Shown here: one piece after another, positions 52,371-64,000 of the stretch | Layout: each line of letters starts with the position of its first letter | Position numbering within the stretch: position 1 is the stretch's first letter | DNA from: Euwallacea fornicatus | Lineage: Eukaryota; Arthropoda; Insecta; Coleoptera; Curculionidae | DNA: 64,000 nucleotides | Direction of reading: 5' to 3' | Assembly: GCF_040115645.1 (NCBI RefSeq) | Contig: NW_027096023.1 | Location: forward strand, 744,001-808,000 | The notes under the pieces: model-generated | Database searches by the model: none | The model's input: only the letters and a program-made list of their open reading frames with translations | Told to the model about the DNA's origin: nothing | Made by a program: the position numbers and the translations under genes

Positions 52371-53770
52371 GCGTTTTCGAGATAAACAGTAATTTCTTTG
52401 CTCAAACTCACATATTTTGTGACATTTCAAACTTTGAAAATTCATAACTTCGACAAATGATGTTTCAATTTCGTCAGCAATGGCTCAAATGAATAAGCTC
52501 GACTTGCTCTTTAATATCACTTACACAGTTTAGTGGCATGATGTTGCGTTTTCGAGATAAACAGTAATTTCTTTGCTCAAACTCACATATTTTGTGACAT
52601 TTCAAAATTTGAAAATTCATAACTTCGACAAATGATGTTCAAATTTCGTCAGCAATGGCTCAAATGAATTAGCTCGACTTGCTGTTTAATATAACTTACA
52701 CAGTTTAGTGGGATATTGTTGCGTTTTCGAGACAAAGAGTAATTTCTTTGCTCAAACTCACATATTTTGTGACATTTCAAACTTTGAAAATTCATAACTT
52801 CGACAAATGATGTTCAAATTTCGTCAGCAATGGCTCAAATGAATAAGCTCGACTTGCTGTTTAATATAACTTACACAGTTTAGTGGCATGATGTTGCGTT
52901 TTCGAGATAAAGAGTAATTTCTTTGCTCAAACTCACATATTTTGTGACTTTTCAAACTTTGAAAATTCATAACTTCGACAAATGATGTTCAAATTTCGTC
53001 AGCAATGGCTCAAATGAATAAGCTCGACTTGCTGTTTAATATAACTTACACAGTTTAGTGGCATGATGTTGCGTTTTCGAGATAAAGAGTAATTTCTTTG
53101 CTCAAACTCACATATTTTGTGACTTTTCAAACTTTGAAAATTCATAACTTCGACAAATGATGTTCAAATTTCGTCAGCAATGGCTCAAATGAATAAGCTC
53201 GACTTGCTGTTTAATATAACTTACACAGTTTAGTGGCATGATGTTGCGTTTTCGAGATAAACAGTAATTTCTTTGCTCAAACTCACATATTTTGTGACTT
53301 TTCAAACTTTGAAAATTCATAACTTCGACAAATGATGTTCAAATTTCGTCAGCAATGGCTCAAATGAATAAGCTCGACTTGCTGTTTAATATAACTTACA
53401 CAGTTTAGTGGCATGTTGTTGCGTTTTCGAGATAAACAGTAATTTCTTTGCTCAAACTCACATATTTTGTGACATTTCAAACTTTGAAAATTCATAACTT
53501 CGACAAATGATGTTCAAATTTCGTCAGCAATGGCTCAAATGAATAAGCTCGACTTGCTGTTTAATATAACTTACACAGTTTAGTGGCATGTTGTTGCGTT
53601 TTCGAGATAAACAGTAATTTCTTTGCTCAAACTCACATATTTTGTGACATTTCAAACTTTGAAAATTCATAACTTCGACAAATGATGTTCAAATTTCGTC
53701 AGCAATGGCTCAAATGAATAAGCTCGACTTGCTGTTTAATATAACTTACACAGGTTAGTGGCATGTTGTT
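52371..53770 (+). repeat. 8-monomer precursor block of the right-hand HOR
   Basis: Eight 175-bp monomers. The last five (52896-53770, 875 bp) match the last five of the 10-monomer unit (59542-60416), ending in a caggttagtgg junction at 53751. The first three resemble positions 10-12 of the 16-monomer unit (57442-57966), with caaaatttg as a private change at 52546. Confidence 0.88.
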
Positions 53771-55868
53771 GCGTTTTCGAGATAAAGAGTAATTTCTTTG
53801 CTCAAACTCACATATTTTGTGACTTTTCAAACTTTGAAAATTCATAACTTCGACAAATGATGTTTCAATTTCGTCAGCAATGGCTCAAATGAATTAGCTC
53901 GACTTGCTGTTTAATATAACTTACACAGTTTAGTGGCATGTTGTTGCGTTTTCGAGATAAAGAGTAATTTCTTTGCTCAAACTCACATATTTTGTGACTT
54001 TTCAAACTTTGAAAATTCATAACTTCGACAAATGATGTTTCAATTTCGTCAGCAATGGCTCAAATGAATAAGCTCGACTTGCTCTTTAATATCACTTACA
54101 CAGTTTAGTGGCATGATGTTGCGTTTTCGAGATAAACAGTAATTTCTTTGCTCAAACTCACATATTTTGTGACATTTCAAACTTTGAAAATTCATAACTT
54201 CGACAAATGATGTTCAAATTTCGTCAGCAATGGCTCAAATGAATAAGCTCGACTTGCTCTTTAATATCACTTACACAGTTTAGTGGCATGATGTTGCGTT
54301 TTCGAGATAAACAGTAATTTCTTTGCTCAAACTCACATATTTTGTGACATTTCAAACTTTGAAAATTCATAACTTCGACAAATGATGTTCAAATTTCGTC
54401 AGCAATGGCTCAAATGAATTAGCTCGACTTGCTGTTTAATATAACTTACACAGTTTAGTGGGATATTGTTGCGTTTTCGAGACAAAGAGTAATTTCTTTG
54501 CTCAAACTCACATATTTTGTGACATTTCAAACTTTGAAAATTCATAACTTCGACAAATGATGTTCAAATTTCGTCAGCAATGGCTCAAATGAATAAGCTC
54601 GACTTGCTGTTTAATATAACTTACACAGTTTAGTGGGATATTGTTGCGTTTTCGAGACAAAGAGTAATTTCTTTGCTCAAACTCACATATTTTGTGACTT
54701 TTCAAACTTTGAAAATTCATAACTTCGACAAATGATGTTCAAATTTCGTCAGCAATGGCTCAAATGAATAAGCTCGACTTGCTCTTTAATATCACTTACA
54801 CATTTAGTGGGATATTGTTGCGTTTTCGAGACAAAGAGTAATTTCTTTGCTCAAACTCACATATTTTGTGACATTTCAAACTTTGAAAATTCATAACTTC
54901 GACAAATGATGTTCAAATTTCGTCAGCAATGGCTCAAATGAATTAGCTCGACTTGCTGTTTAATATAACTTACACAGTTTAGTGGGATATTGTTGCGTTT
55001 TCGAGACAAAGAGTAATTTCTTTGCTCAAACTCACATATTTTGTGACATTTCAAACTTTGAAAATTCATAACTTCGACAAATGATGTTCAAATTTCGTCA
55101 GCAATGGCTCAAATGAATAAGCTCGACTTGCTGTTTAATATAACTTACACAGTTTAGTGGGATATTGTTGCGTTTTCGAGACAAAGAGTAATTTCTTTGC
55201 TCAAACTCACATATTTTGTGACTTTTCAAACTTTGAAAATTCATAACTTCGACAAATGATGTTCAAATTTCGTCAGCAATGGCTCAAATGAATAAGCTCG
55301 ACTTTCTCTTTAATATCACTTACACATTTAGTGGGATATTGTTGCGTTTTCGAGATAAACAGTAATTTCTTTGCTCAAACTCACATATTTTGTGACATTT
55401 CAAACTTTGAAAATTCATAACTTCGACAAATGATGTTCAAATTTCGTCAGCAATGGCTCAAATGAATAAGCTCGACTTGCTGTTTAATATAACTTACACA
55501 GGTTAGTGGCATGTTGTTGCGTTTTCGAGATAAAGAGTAATTTCTTTGCTCAAACTCACATATTTTGTGACATTTCAAACTTTGAAAATTCATAACTTCG
55601 ACAAATGATGTTCAAATTTCGTCAGCAATGGCTCAAATGAATAAGCTCGACTTGCTGTTTAATATAACTTACACAGTTTAGTGGCATGTTATTGCGTTTT
55701 CGAGATAAACAGTAATTTCTTTGCTCAAACTCACATATTTTGTGACATTTCAAACTTTGAAAATTCATAACTTCGACAAATGATGTTCAAATTTCGTCAG
55801 CAATGGCTCAAATGAATAAGCTCGACTTGCTGTTTAATATAACTTACACAGGTTAGTGGCATGTTGTT
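53771..55868 (+). repeat. 12-monomer HOR variant (2,098 bp)
   Basis: The first nine monomers (53771-55343) match the first nine of the 16-monomer unit at +2,098 bp (55869-57441) and +6,646 bp (60417-61989). It then ends with three monomers, two with caggttagtgg junctions (55499, 55849) around one with the unique gcatgttattgcg (near 55691). It starts with the taaagag/tttcaat/aattagctc monomer that begins every unit in this domain. Confidence 0.93.
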
Positions 55869-58666
55869 GCGTTTTCGAGATAAAGAGTAATTTCTTTGCT
55901 CAAACTCACATATTTTGTGACTTTTCAAACTTTGAAAATTCATAACTTCGACAAATGATGTTTCAATTTCGTCAGCAATGGCTCAAATGAATTAGCTCGA
56001 CTTGCTGTTTAATATAACTTACACAGTTTAGTGGCATGTTGTTGCGTTTTCGAGATAAAGAGTAATTTCTTTGCTCAAACTCACATATTTTGTGACTTTT
56101 CAAACTTTGAAAATTCATAACTTCGACAAATGATGTTTCAATTTCGTCAGCAATGGCTCAAATGAATAAGCTCGACTTGCTCTTTAATATCACTTACACA
56201 GTTTAGTGGCATGATGTTGCGTTTTCGAGATAAACAGTAATTTCTTTGCTCAAACTCACATATTTTGTGACATTTCAAACTTTGAAAATTCATAACTTCG
56301 ACAAATGATGTTCAAATTTCGTCAGCAATGGCTCAAATGAATAAGCTCGACTTGCTCTTTAATATCACTTACACAGTTTAGTGGCATGATGTTGCGTTTT
56401 CGAGATAAACAGTAATTTCTTTGCTCAAACTCACATATTTTGTGACATTTCAAACTTTGAAAATTCATAACTTCGACAAATGATGTTCAAATTTCGTCAG
56501 CAATGGCTCAAATGAATTAGCTCGACTTGCTGTTTAATATAACTTACACAGTTTAGTGGGATATTGTTGCGTTTTCGAGACAAAGAGTAATTTCTTTGCT
56601 CAAACTCACATATTTTGTGACATTTCAAACTTTGAAAATTCATAACTTCGACAAATGATGTTCAAATTTCGTCAGCAATGGCTCAAATGAATAAGCTCGA
56701 CTTGCTGTTTAATATAACTTACACAGTTTAGTGGGATATTGTTGCGTTTTCGAGACAAAGAGTAATTTCTTTGCTCAAACTCACATATTTTGTGACTTTT
56801 CAAACTTTGAAAATTCATAACTTCGACAAATGATGTTCAAATTTCGTCAGCAATGGCTCAAATGAATAAGCTCGACTTGCTCTTTAATATCACTTACACA
56901 TTTAGTGGGATATTGTTGCGTTTTCGAGACAAAGAGTAATTTCTTTGCTCAAACTCACATATTTTGTGACATTTCAAACTTTGAAAATTCATAACTTCGA
57001 CAAATGATGTTCAAATTTCGTCAGCAATGGCTCAAATGAATTAGCTCGACTTGCTGTTTAATATAACTTACACAGTTTAGTGGGATATTGTTGCGTTTTC
57101 GAGACAAAGAGTAATTTCTTTGCTCAAACTCACATATTTTGTGACATTTCAAACTTTGAAAATTCATAACTTCGACAAATGATGTTCAAATTTCGTCAGC
57201 AATGGCTCAAATGAATAAGCTCGACTTGCTGTTTAATATAACTTACACAGTTTAGTGGGATATTGTTGCGTTTTCGAGACAAAGAGTAATTTCTTTGCTC
57301 AAACTCACATATTTTGTGACTTTTCAAACTTTGAAAATTCATAACTTCGACAAATGATGTTCAAATTTCGTCAGCAATGGCTCAAATGAATAAGCTCGAC
57401 TTTCTCTTTAATATCACTTACACATTTAGTGGGATATTGTTGCGTTTTCGAGATAAACAGTAATTTCTTTGCTCAAACTCACATATTTTGTGACATTTCA
57501 AACTTTGAAAATTCATAACTTCGACAAATGATGTTTCAATTTCGTCAGCAATGGCTCAAATGAATAAGCTCGACTTGCTCTTTAATATCACTTACACAGT
57601 TTAGTGGCATGATGTTGCGTTTTCGAGATAAACAGTAATTTCTTTGCTCAAACTCACATATTTTGTGACATTTCAAACTTTGAAAATTCATAACTTCGAC
57701 AAATGATGTTCAAATTTCGTCAGCAATGGCTCAAATGAATTAGCTCGACTTGCTGTTTAATATAACTTACACAGTTTAGTGGGATATTGTTGCGTTTTCG
57801 AGACAAAGAGTAATTTCTTTGCTCAAACTCACATATTTTGTGACATTTCAAACTTTGAAAATTCATAACTTCGACAAATGATGTTCAAATTTCGTCAGCA
57901 ATGGCTCAAATGAATAAGCTCGACTTGCTGTTTAATATAACTTACACAGTTTAGTGGCATGATGTTGCGTTTTCGAGATAAAGAGTAATTTCTTTGCTCA
58001 AACTCACATATTTTGTGACATTTCAAACTTTGAAAATTCATAACTTCGACAAATGATGTTCAAATTTCGTCAGCAATGGCTCAAATGAATAAGCTCGACT
58101 TGCTCTTTAATATCACTTACACAGTTTAGTGGCATGATGTTGCGTTTTCGAGATAAACAGTAATTTCTTTGCTCAAACTCACATATTTTGTGACTTTTCA
58201 AACTTTGAAAATTCATAACTTCGACAAATGATGTTCAAATTTCGTCAGCAATGGCTCAAATGAATAAGCTCGACTTGCTGTTTAATATAACTTACACAGT
58301 TTAGTGGCATGTTGTTGCGTTTTCGAGATAAACAGTAATTTCTTTGCTCAAACTCACATATTTTGTGACATTTCAAACTTTGAAAATTCATAACTTCGAC
58401 AAATGATGTTCAAATTTCGTCAGCAATGGCTCAAATGAATAAGCTCGACTTGCTGTTTAATATAACTTACACAGTTTAGTGGCATGTTGTTGCGTTTTCG
58501 AGATAAACAGTAATTTCTTTGCTCAAACTCACATATTTTGTGACATTTCAAACTTTGAAAATTCATAACTTCGACAAATGATGTTCAAATTTCGTCAGCA
58601 ATGGCTCAAATGAATAAGCTCGACTTGCTGTTTAATATAACTTACACAGGTTAGTGGCATGTTGTT
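55869..58666 (+). repeat. 16-monomer HOR, copy 1 (2,798 bp)
   Basis: Sixteen monomers, from a taaagag/tttcaat/aattagctc start to a caggttagtgg end (58647). It includes ctttctcttt (gactttctc at 57398) in the ninth monomer and five cagtttagtgggatattgtt junctions. The order and lengths are identical to 60417-63214, 4,548 bp downstream; gactttctc there is at 61946, the same offset. Confidence 0.95.
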
Positions 58667-60416
58667 GCGTTTTCGAGATAAAGAGTAATTTCTTTGCTCA
58701 AACTCACATATTTTGTGACTTTTCAAACTTTGAAAATTCATAACTTCGACAAATGATGTTTCAATTTCGTCAGCAATGGCTCAAATGAATTAGCTCGACT
58801 TGCTGTTTAATATAACTTACACAGTTTAGTGGCATGTTGTTGCGTTTTCGAGATAAAGAGTAATTTCTTTGCTCAAACTCACATATTTTGTGACTTTTCA
58901 AACTTTGAAAATTCATAACTTCGACAAATGATGTTTCAATTTCGTCAGCAATAGCTCAAATGAATAAGCTCGACTTGCTCTTTAATATCACTTACACAGT
59001 TTAGTGGCATGATGTTGCGTTTTCGAGATAAACAGTAATTTCTTTGCTCAAACTCACATATTTTGTGACATTTCAAACTTTGAAAATTCATAACTTCGAC
59101 AAATGATGTTCAAATTTCGTCAGCAATGGCTCAAATGAATAAGCTCGACTTGCTCTTTAATATCACTTACACAGTTTAGTGGCATGATGTTGCGTTTTCG
59201 AGATAAACAGTAATTTCTTTGCTCAAACTCACATATTTTGTGACATTTCAAACTTTGAAAATTCATAACTTCGACAAATGATGTTCAAATTTCGTCAGCA
59301 ATGGCTCAAATGAATTAGCTCGACTTGCTGTTTAATATAACTTACACAGTTTAGTGGGATATTGTTGCGTTTTCGAGACAAAGAGTAATTTCTTTGCTCA
59401 AACTCACATATTTTGTGACATTTCAAACTTTGAAAATTCATAACTTCGACAAATGATGTTCAAATTTCGTCAGCAATGGCTCAAATGAATAAGCTCGACT
59501 TGCTGTTTAATATAACTTACACAGTTTAGTGGGATATTGTTGCGTTTTCGAGATAAAGAGTAATTTCTTTGCTCAAACTCACATATTTTGTGACTTTTCA
59601 AACTTTGAAAATTCATAACTTCGACAAATGATGTTCAAATTTCGTCAGCAATGGCTCAAATGAATAAGCTCGACTTGCTGTTTAATATAACTTACACAGT
59701 TTAGTGGCATGATGTTGCGTTTTCGAGATAAAGAGTAATTTCTTTGCTCAAACTCACATATTTTGTGACTTTTCAAACTTTGAAAATTCATAACTTCGAC
59801 AAATGATGTTCAAATTTCGTCAGCAATGGCTCAAATGAATAAGCTCGACTTGCTGTTTAATATAACTTACACAGTTTAGTGGCATGATGTTGCGTTTTCG
59901 AGATAAACAGTAATTTCTTTGCTCAAACTCACATATTTTGTGACTTTTCAAACTTTGAAAATTCATAACTTCGACAAATGATGTTCAAATTTCGTCAGCA
60001 ATGGCTCAAATGAATAAGCTCGACTTGCTGTTTAATATAACTTACACAGTTTAGTGGCATGTTGTTGCGTTTTCGAGATAAACAGTAATTTCTTTGCTCA
60101 AACTCACATATTTTGTGACATTTCAAACTTTGAAAATTCATAACTTCGACAAATGATGTTCAAATTTCGTCAGCAATGGCTCAAATGAATAAGCTCGACT
60201 TGCTGTTTAATATAACTTACACAGTTTAGTGGCATGTTGTTGCGTTTTCGAGATAAACAGTAATTTCTTTGCTCAAACTCACATATTTTGTGACATTTCA
60301 AACTTTGAAAATTCATAACTTCGACAAATGATGTTCAAATTTCGTCAGCAATGGCTCAAATGAATAAGCTCGACTTGCTGTTTAATATAACTTACACAGG
60401 TTAGTGGCATGTTGTT
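58667..60416 (+). repeat. 10-monomer HOR variant (1,750 bp)
   Basis: The first five monomers match the start of the 16-monomer unit; the last five match 52896-53770 instead of the 16-monomer tail. All ten are 175 bp. It is therefore a recombinant or internally shortened version of the unit rather than a simple deletion of six monomers. It carries a private G-to-A change (caatagctc) near 58953. Together with the preceding 16-mer it makes a 26-monomer period of 4,548 bp. Confidence 0.93.
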
Positions 60417-63214
60417 GCGTTTTCGAGATAAAGAGTAATTTCTTTGCTCAAACTCACATATTTTGTGACTTTTCAAACTTTGAAAATTCATAACTTCGAC
60501 AAATGATGTTTCAATTTCGTCAGCAATGGCTCAAATGAATTAGCTCGACTTGCTGTTTAATATAACTTACACAGTTTAGTGGCATGTTGTTGCGTTTTCG
60601 AGATAAAGAGTAATTTCTTTGCTCAAACTCACATATTTTGTGACTTTTCAAACTTTGAAAATTCATAACTTCGACAAATGATGTTTCAATTTCGTCAGCA
60701 ATGGCTCAAATGAATAAGCTCGACTTGCTCTTTAATATCACTTACACAGTTTAGTGGCATGATGTTGCGTTTTCGAGATAAACAGTAATTTCTTTGCTCA
60801 AACTCACATATTTTGTGACATTTCAAACTTTGAAAATTCATAACTTCGACAAATGATGTTCAAATTTCGTCAGCAATGGCTCAAATGAATAAGCTCGACT
60901 TGCTCTTTAATATCACTTACACAGTTTAGTGGCATGATGTTGCGTTTTCGAGATAAACAGTAATTTCTTTGCTCAAACTCACATATTTTGTGACATTTCA
61001 AACTTTGAAAATTCATAACTTCGACAAATGATGTTCAAATTTCGTCAGCAATGGCTCAAATGAATTAGCTCGACTTGCTGTTTAATATAACTTACACAGT
61101 TTAGTGGGATATTGTTGCGTTTTCGAGACAAAGAGTAATTTCTTTGCTCAAACTCACATATTTTGTGACATTTCAAACTTTGAAAATTCATAACTTCGAC
61201 AAATGATGTTCAAATTTCGTCAGCAATGGCTCAAATGAATAAGCTCGACTTGCTGTTTAATATAACTTACACAGTTTAGTGGGATATTGTTGCGTTTTCG
61301 AGACAAAGAGTAATTTCTTTGCTCAAACTCACATATTTTGTGACTTTTCAAACTTTGAAAATTCATAACTTCGACAAATGATGTTCAAATTTCGTCAGCA
61401 ATGGCTCAAATGAATAAGCTCGACTTGCTCTTTAATATCACTTACACATTTAGTGGGATATTGTTGCGTTTTCGAGACAAAGAGTAATTTCTTTGCTCAA
61501 ACTCACATATTTTGTGACATTTCAAACTTTGAAAATTCATAACTTCGACAAATGATGTTCAAATTTCGTCAGCAATGGCTCAAATGAATTAGCTCGACTT
61601 GCTGTTTAATATAACTTACACAGTTTAGTGGGATATTGTTGCGTTTTCGAGACAAAGAGTAATTTCTTTGCTCAAACTCACATATTTTGTGACATTTCAA
61701 ACTTTGAAAATTCATAACTTCGACAAATGATGTTCAAATTTCGTCAGCAATGGCTCAAATGAATAAGCTCGACTTGCTGTTTAATATAACTTACACAGTT
61801 TAGTGGGATATTGTTGCGTTTTCGAGACAAAGAGTAATTTCTTTGCTCAAACTCACATATTTTGTGACTTTTCAAACTTTGAAAATTCATAACTTCGACA
61901 AATGATGTTCAAATTTCGTCAGCAATGGCTCAAATGAATAAGCTCGACTTTCTCTTTAATATCACTTACACATTTAGTGGGATATTGTTGCGTTTTCGAG
62001 ATAAACAGTAATTTCTTTGCTCAAACTCACATATTTTGTGACATTTCAAACTTTGAAAATTCATAACTTCGACAAATGATGTTTCAATTTCGTCAGCAAT
62101 GGCTCAAATGAATAAGCTCGACTTGCTCTTTAATATCACTTACACAGTTTAGTGGCATGATGTTGCGTTTTCGAGATAAACAGTAATTTCTTTGCTCAAA
62201 CTCACATATTTTGTGACATTTCAAACTTTGAAAATTCATAACTTCGACAAATGATGTTCAAATTTCGTCAGCAATGGCTCAAATGAATTAGCTCGACTTG
62301 CTGTTTAATATAACTTACACAGTTTAGTGGGATATTGTTGCGTTTTCGAGACAAAGAGTAATTTCTTTGCTCAAACTCACATATTTTGTGACATTTCAAA
62401 CTTTGAAAATTCATAACTTCGACAAATGATGTTCAAATTTCGTCAGCAATGGCTCAAATGAATAAGCTCGACTTGCTGTTTAATATAACTTACACAGTTT
62501 AGTGGCATGATGTTGCGTTTTCGAGATAAAGAGTAATTTCTTTGCTCAAACTCACATATTTTGTGACATTTCAAACTTTGAAAATTCATAACTTCGACAA
62601 ATGATGTTCAAATTTCGTCAGCAATGGCTCAAATGAATAAGCTCGACTTGCTCTTTAATATCACTTACACAGTTTAGTGGCATGATGTTGCGTTTTCGAG
62701 ATAAACAGTAATTTCTTTGCTCAAACTCACATATTTTGTGACTTTTCAAACTTTGAAAATTCATAACTTCGACAAATGATGTTCAAATTTCGTCAGCAAT
62801 GGCTCAAATGAATAAGCTCGACTTGCTGTTTAATATAACTTACACAGTTTAGTGGCATGTTGTTGCGTTTTCGAGATAAACAGTAATTTCTTTGCTCAAA
62901 CTCACATATTTTGTGACATTTCAAACTTTGAAAATTCATAACTTCGACAAATGATGTTCAAATTTCGTCAGCAATGGCTCAAATGAATAAGCTCGACTTG
63001 CTGTTTAATATAACTTACACAGTTTAGTGGCATGTTGTTGCGTTTTCGAGATAAACAGTAATTTCTTTGCTCAAACTCACATATTTTGTGACATTTCAAA
63101 CTTTGAAAATTCATAACTTCGACAAATGATGTTCAAATTTCGTCAGCAATGGCTCAAATGAATAAGCTCGACTTGCTGTTTAATATAACTTACACAGGTT
63201 AGTGGCATGTTGTT
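60417..63214 (+). repeat. 16-monomer HOR, copy 2 (2,798 bp)
   Basis: Same sixteen monomers in the same order as 55869-58666; no difference seen at diagnostic sites. It ends with caggttagtgg at 63195, followed by the start of another unit. Confidence 0.95.
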
Positions 63215-64000
63215 GCGTTTTCGAGATAAAGAGTAATTTCTTTGCTCAAACTCACATATTTTGTGACTTTTCAAACTTTGAAAATTCATAACTTCGACAA
63301 ATGATGTTTCAATTTCGTCAGCAATGGCTCAAATGAATTAGCTCGACTTGCTGTTTAATATAACTTACACAGTTTAGTGGCATGTTGTTGCGTTTTCGAG
63401 ATAAAGAGTAATTTCTTTGCTCAAACTCACATATTTTGTGACTTTTCAAACTTTGAAAATTCATAACTTCGACAAATGATGTTTCAATTTCGTCAGCAAT
63501 GGCTCAAATGAATAAGCTCGACTTGCTCTTTAATATCACTTACACAGTTTAGTGGCATGATGTTGCGTTTTCGAGATAAACAGTAATTTCTTTGCTCAAA
63601 CTCACATATTTTGTGACATTTCAAACTTTGAAAATTCATAACTTCGACAAATGATGTTCAAATTTCGTCAGCAATGGCTCAAATGAATAAGCTCGACTTG
63701 CTCTTTAATATCACTTACACAGTTTAGTGGCATGATGTTGCGTTTTCGAGATAAACAGTAATTTCTTTGCTCAAACTCACATATTTTGTGACATTTCAAA
63801 CTTTGAAAATTCATAACTTCGACAAATGATGTTCAAATTTCGTCAGCAATGGCTCAAATGAATTAGCTCGACTTGCTGTTTAATATAACTTACACAGTTT
63901 AGTGGGATATTGTTGCGTTTTCGAGACAAAGAGTAATTTCTTTGCTCAAACTCACATATTTTGTGACATTTCAAACTTTGAAAATTCATAACTTCGACAA
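63215..64000 (+). repeat. Start of a further HOR unit, cut by the window edge
   Basis: Four full monomers (63215, 63390, 63565, 63740) matching positions 1-4 of the 10-, 12- and 16-monomer units, then 86 bp of a cgagacaaagag monomer from 63915, cut after cttcgacaa. All versions of the unit share these positions, so which one it is cannot be told here. The array clearly continues beyond the window. Confidence 0.95.

Larger units (their letters stand above)
1..64000 (+). repeat. Tandem satellite array, 174/175-bp monomer, 366 full copies
   Basis: The entire window is a head-to-tail array. Taking gcgttttcga (or its point variants) as base 1, each monomer starts 174 or 175 bp after the previous one from position 1 to 63915. 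I counted 366 full copies, 136 of 174 bp and 230 of 175 bp; the total (63,914 bp) matches the coordinates exactly. All copies have the same orientation. Neighbouring monomers differ at only a few sites. GC of the first monomer is 57/174. Stops close all six frames in every monomer, so it is non-coding. Known centromeric satellites share these traits: one monomer per nucleosome, AT-rich, and organised into higher-order repeats. The centromeric role is inference; a non-centromeric heterochromatic satellite is the alternative. No unrelated sequence interrupts it. Confidence 0.99.

Noticed and set aside
1..64000. Open reading frames created by in-frame 174-bp monomers (58 codons each)
   Set aside because: All six frames contain a stop within each monomer; the longest open stretch I worked through was about 42 codons and had no ATG. 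175-bp monomers also break the frame. No CDS is supported.
1..64000. CRISPR array
   Set aside because: The repeats abut directly with no unique spacers, and the unit is 174/175 bp, far longer than a CRISPR repeat.
1..64000. Telomeric or microsatellite repeat
   Set aside because: No short simple repeat runs; the only period below several monomers is 174/175 bp.
1..64000. tRNA, rRNA, promoter or terminator signals
   Set aside because: AT-rich short motifs such as ttaatata and the dyads recur hundreds of times as part of the satellite, with no associated gene.

Overview
The whole 64 kb window is one uninterrupted satellite DNA array. I divided it by hand into 366 complete head-to-tail monomers plus an 86-bp partial monomer at the right edge. 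All run in the same direction, and every one is either 174 or 175 bp long (136 and 230 copies; these numbers account exactly for the 63,914 bp before the partial copy). The monomer is about 33% GC. Every reading frame on both strands is closed by stop codons in each monomer, and I found no gene, RNA gene, transposon, inversion or unrelated sequence.

The array is eukaryotic, and a centromeric satellite is the most natural reading: nucleosome-sized monomers, tens of kilobases of pure array, and nested higher-order repeats (HORs). From memory, the stretch running from the end of one monomer (gtgggatattgttgcg) into the start of the next (ctcaaactcaca) resembles the conserved block of grass centromere satellites such as CentO and CentC. 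That makes a monocot plant my leading guess. A 174-bp centromeric satellite has, as I recall, been reported in woodrush (Luzula). Neither point could be tested here.

Layout. 1-523: three lead-in monomers. 524-5411: a 14-monomer unit (2,444 bp) present twice in tandem. 5412-25645: a mosaic of short cassettes (3- and 4-monomer blocks duplicated locally or reused at a distance), including 14 scattered copies of one marker monomer, ten of them in this segment. 25646-31575: a 17-monomer unit (2,965 bp) present twice in tandem; ten of its monomers also occur at 22679-24423. 31576-40826: mosaic again, with a 9-monomer segment repeated 2,268 bp apart. 40827-42574: a 5-monomer unit (874 bp) twice. 42575-49398: almost purely 175-bp monomers, no large repeat unit, and most of the one-off point variants. 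49399-53770: a transition where a recombinant junction allele first appears. 53771-64000: a HOR domain alternating 12-, 16-, 10- and 16-monomer versions of one unit, running off the right edge.

Monomers are distinguished by a small set of linked sites (offsets from gcg as base 1): 12-19 (caaagag, taaacag, taaagag or taaacgg), 54 (A/T), 73 (C/A), the 92-98 shift (ttcaaat/tttcaat), 104 (G/T), 124 (A/T), 138 and 148 (C/G and C/A), and the junction after about 155. The junction sets the length: catttagtgggatattgtt gives 174 bp and cagtttagtggcatgttgtt gives 175 bp. The 174-bp class makes up 124 of the first 229 monomers and only 12 of the last 137. The picture is of repeated unequal exchange or amplification of multi-monomer blocks, plus short conversion tracts that mix alleles within monomers.
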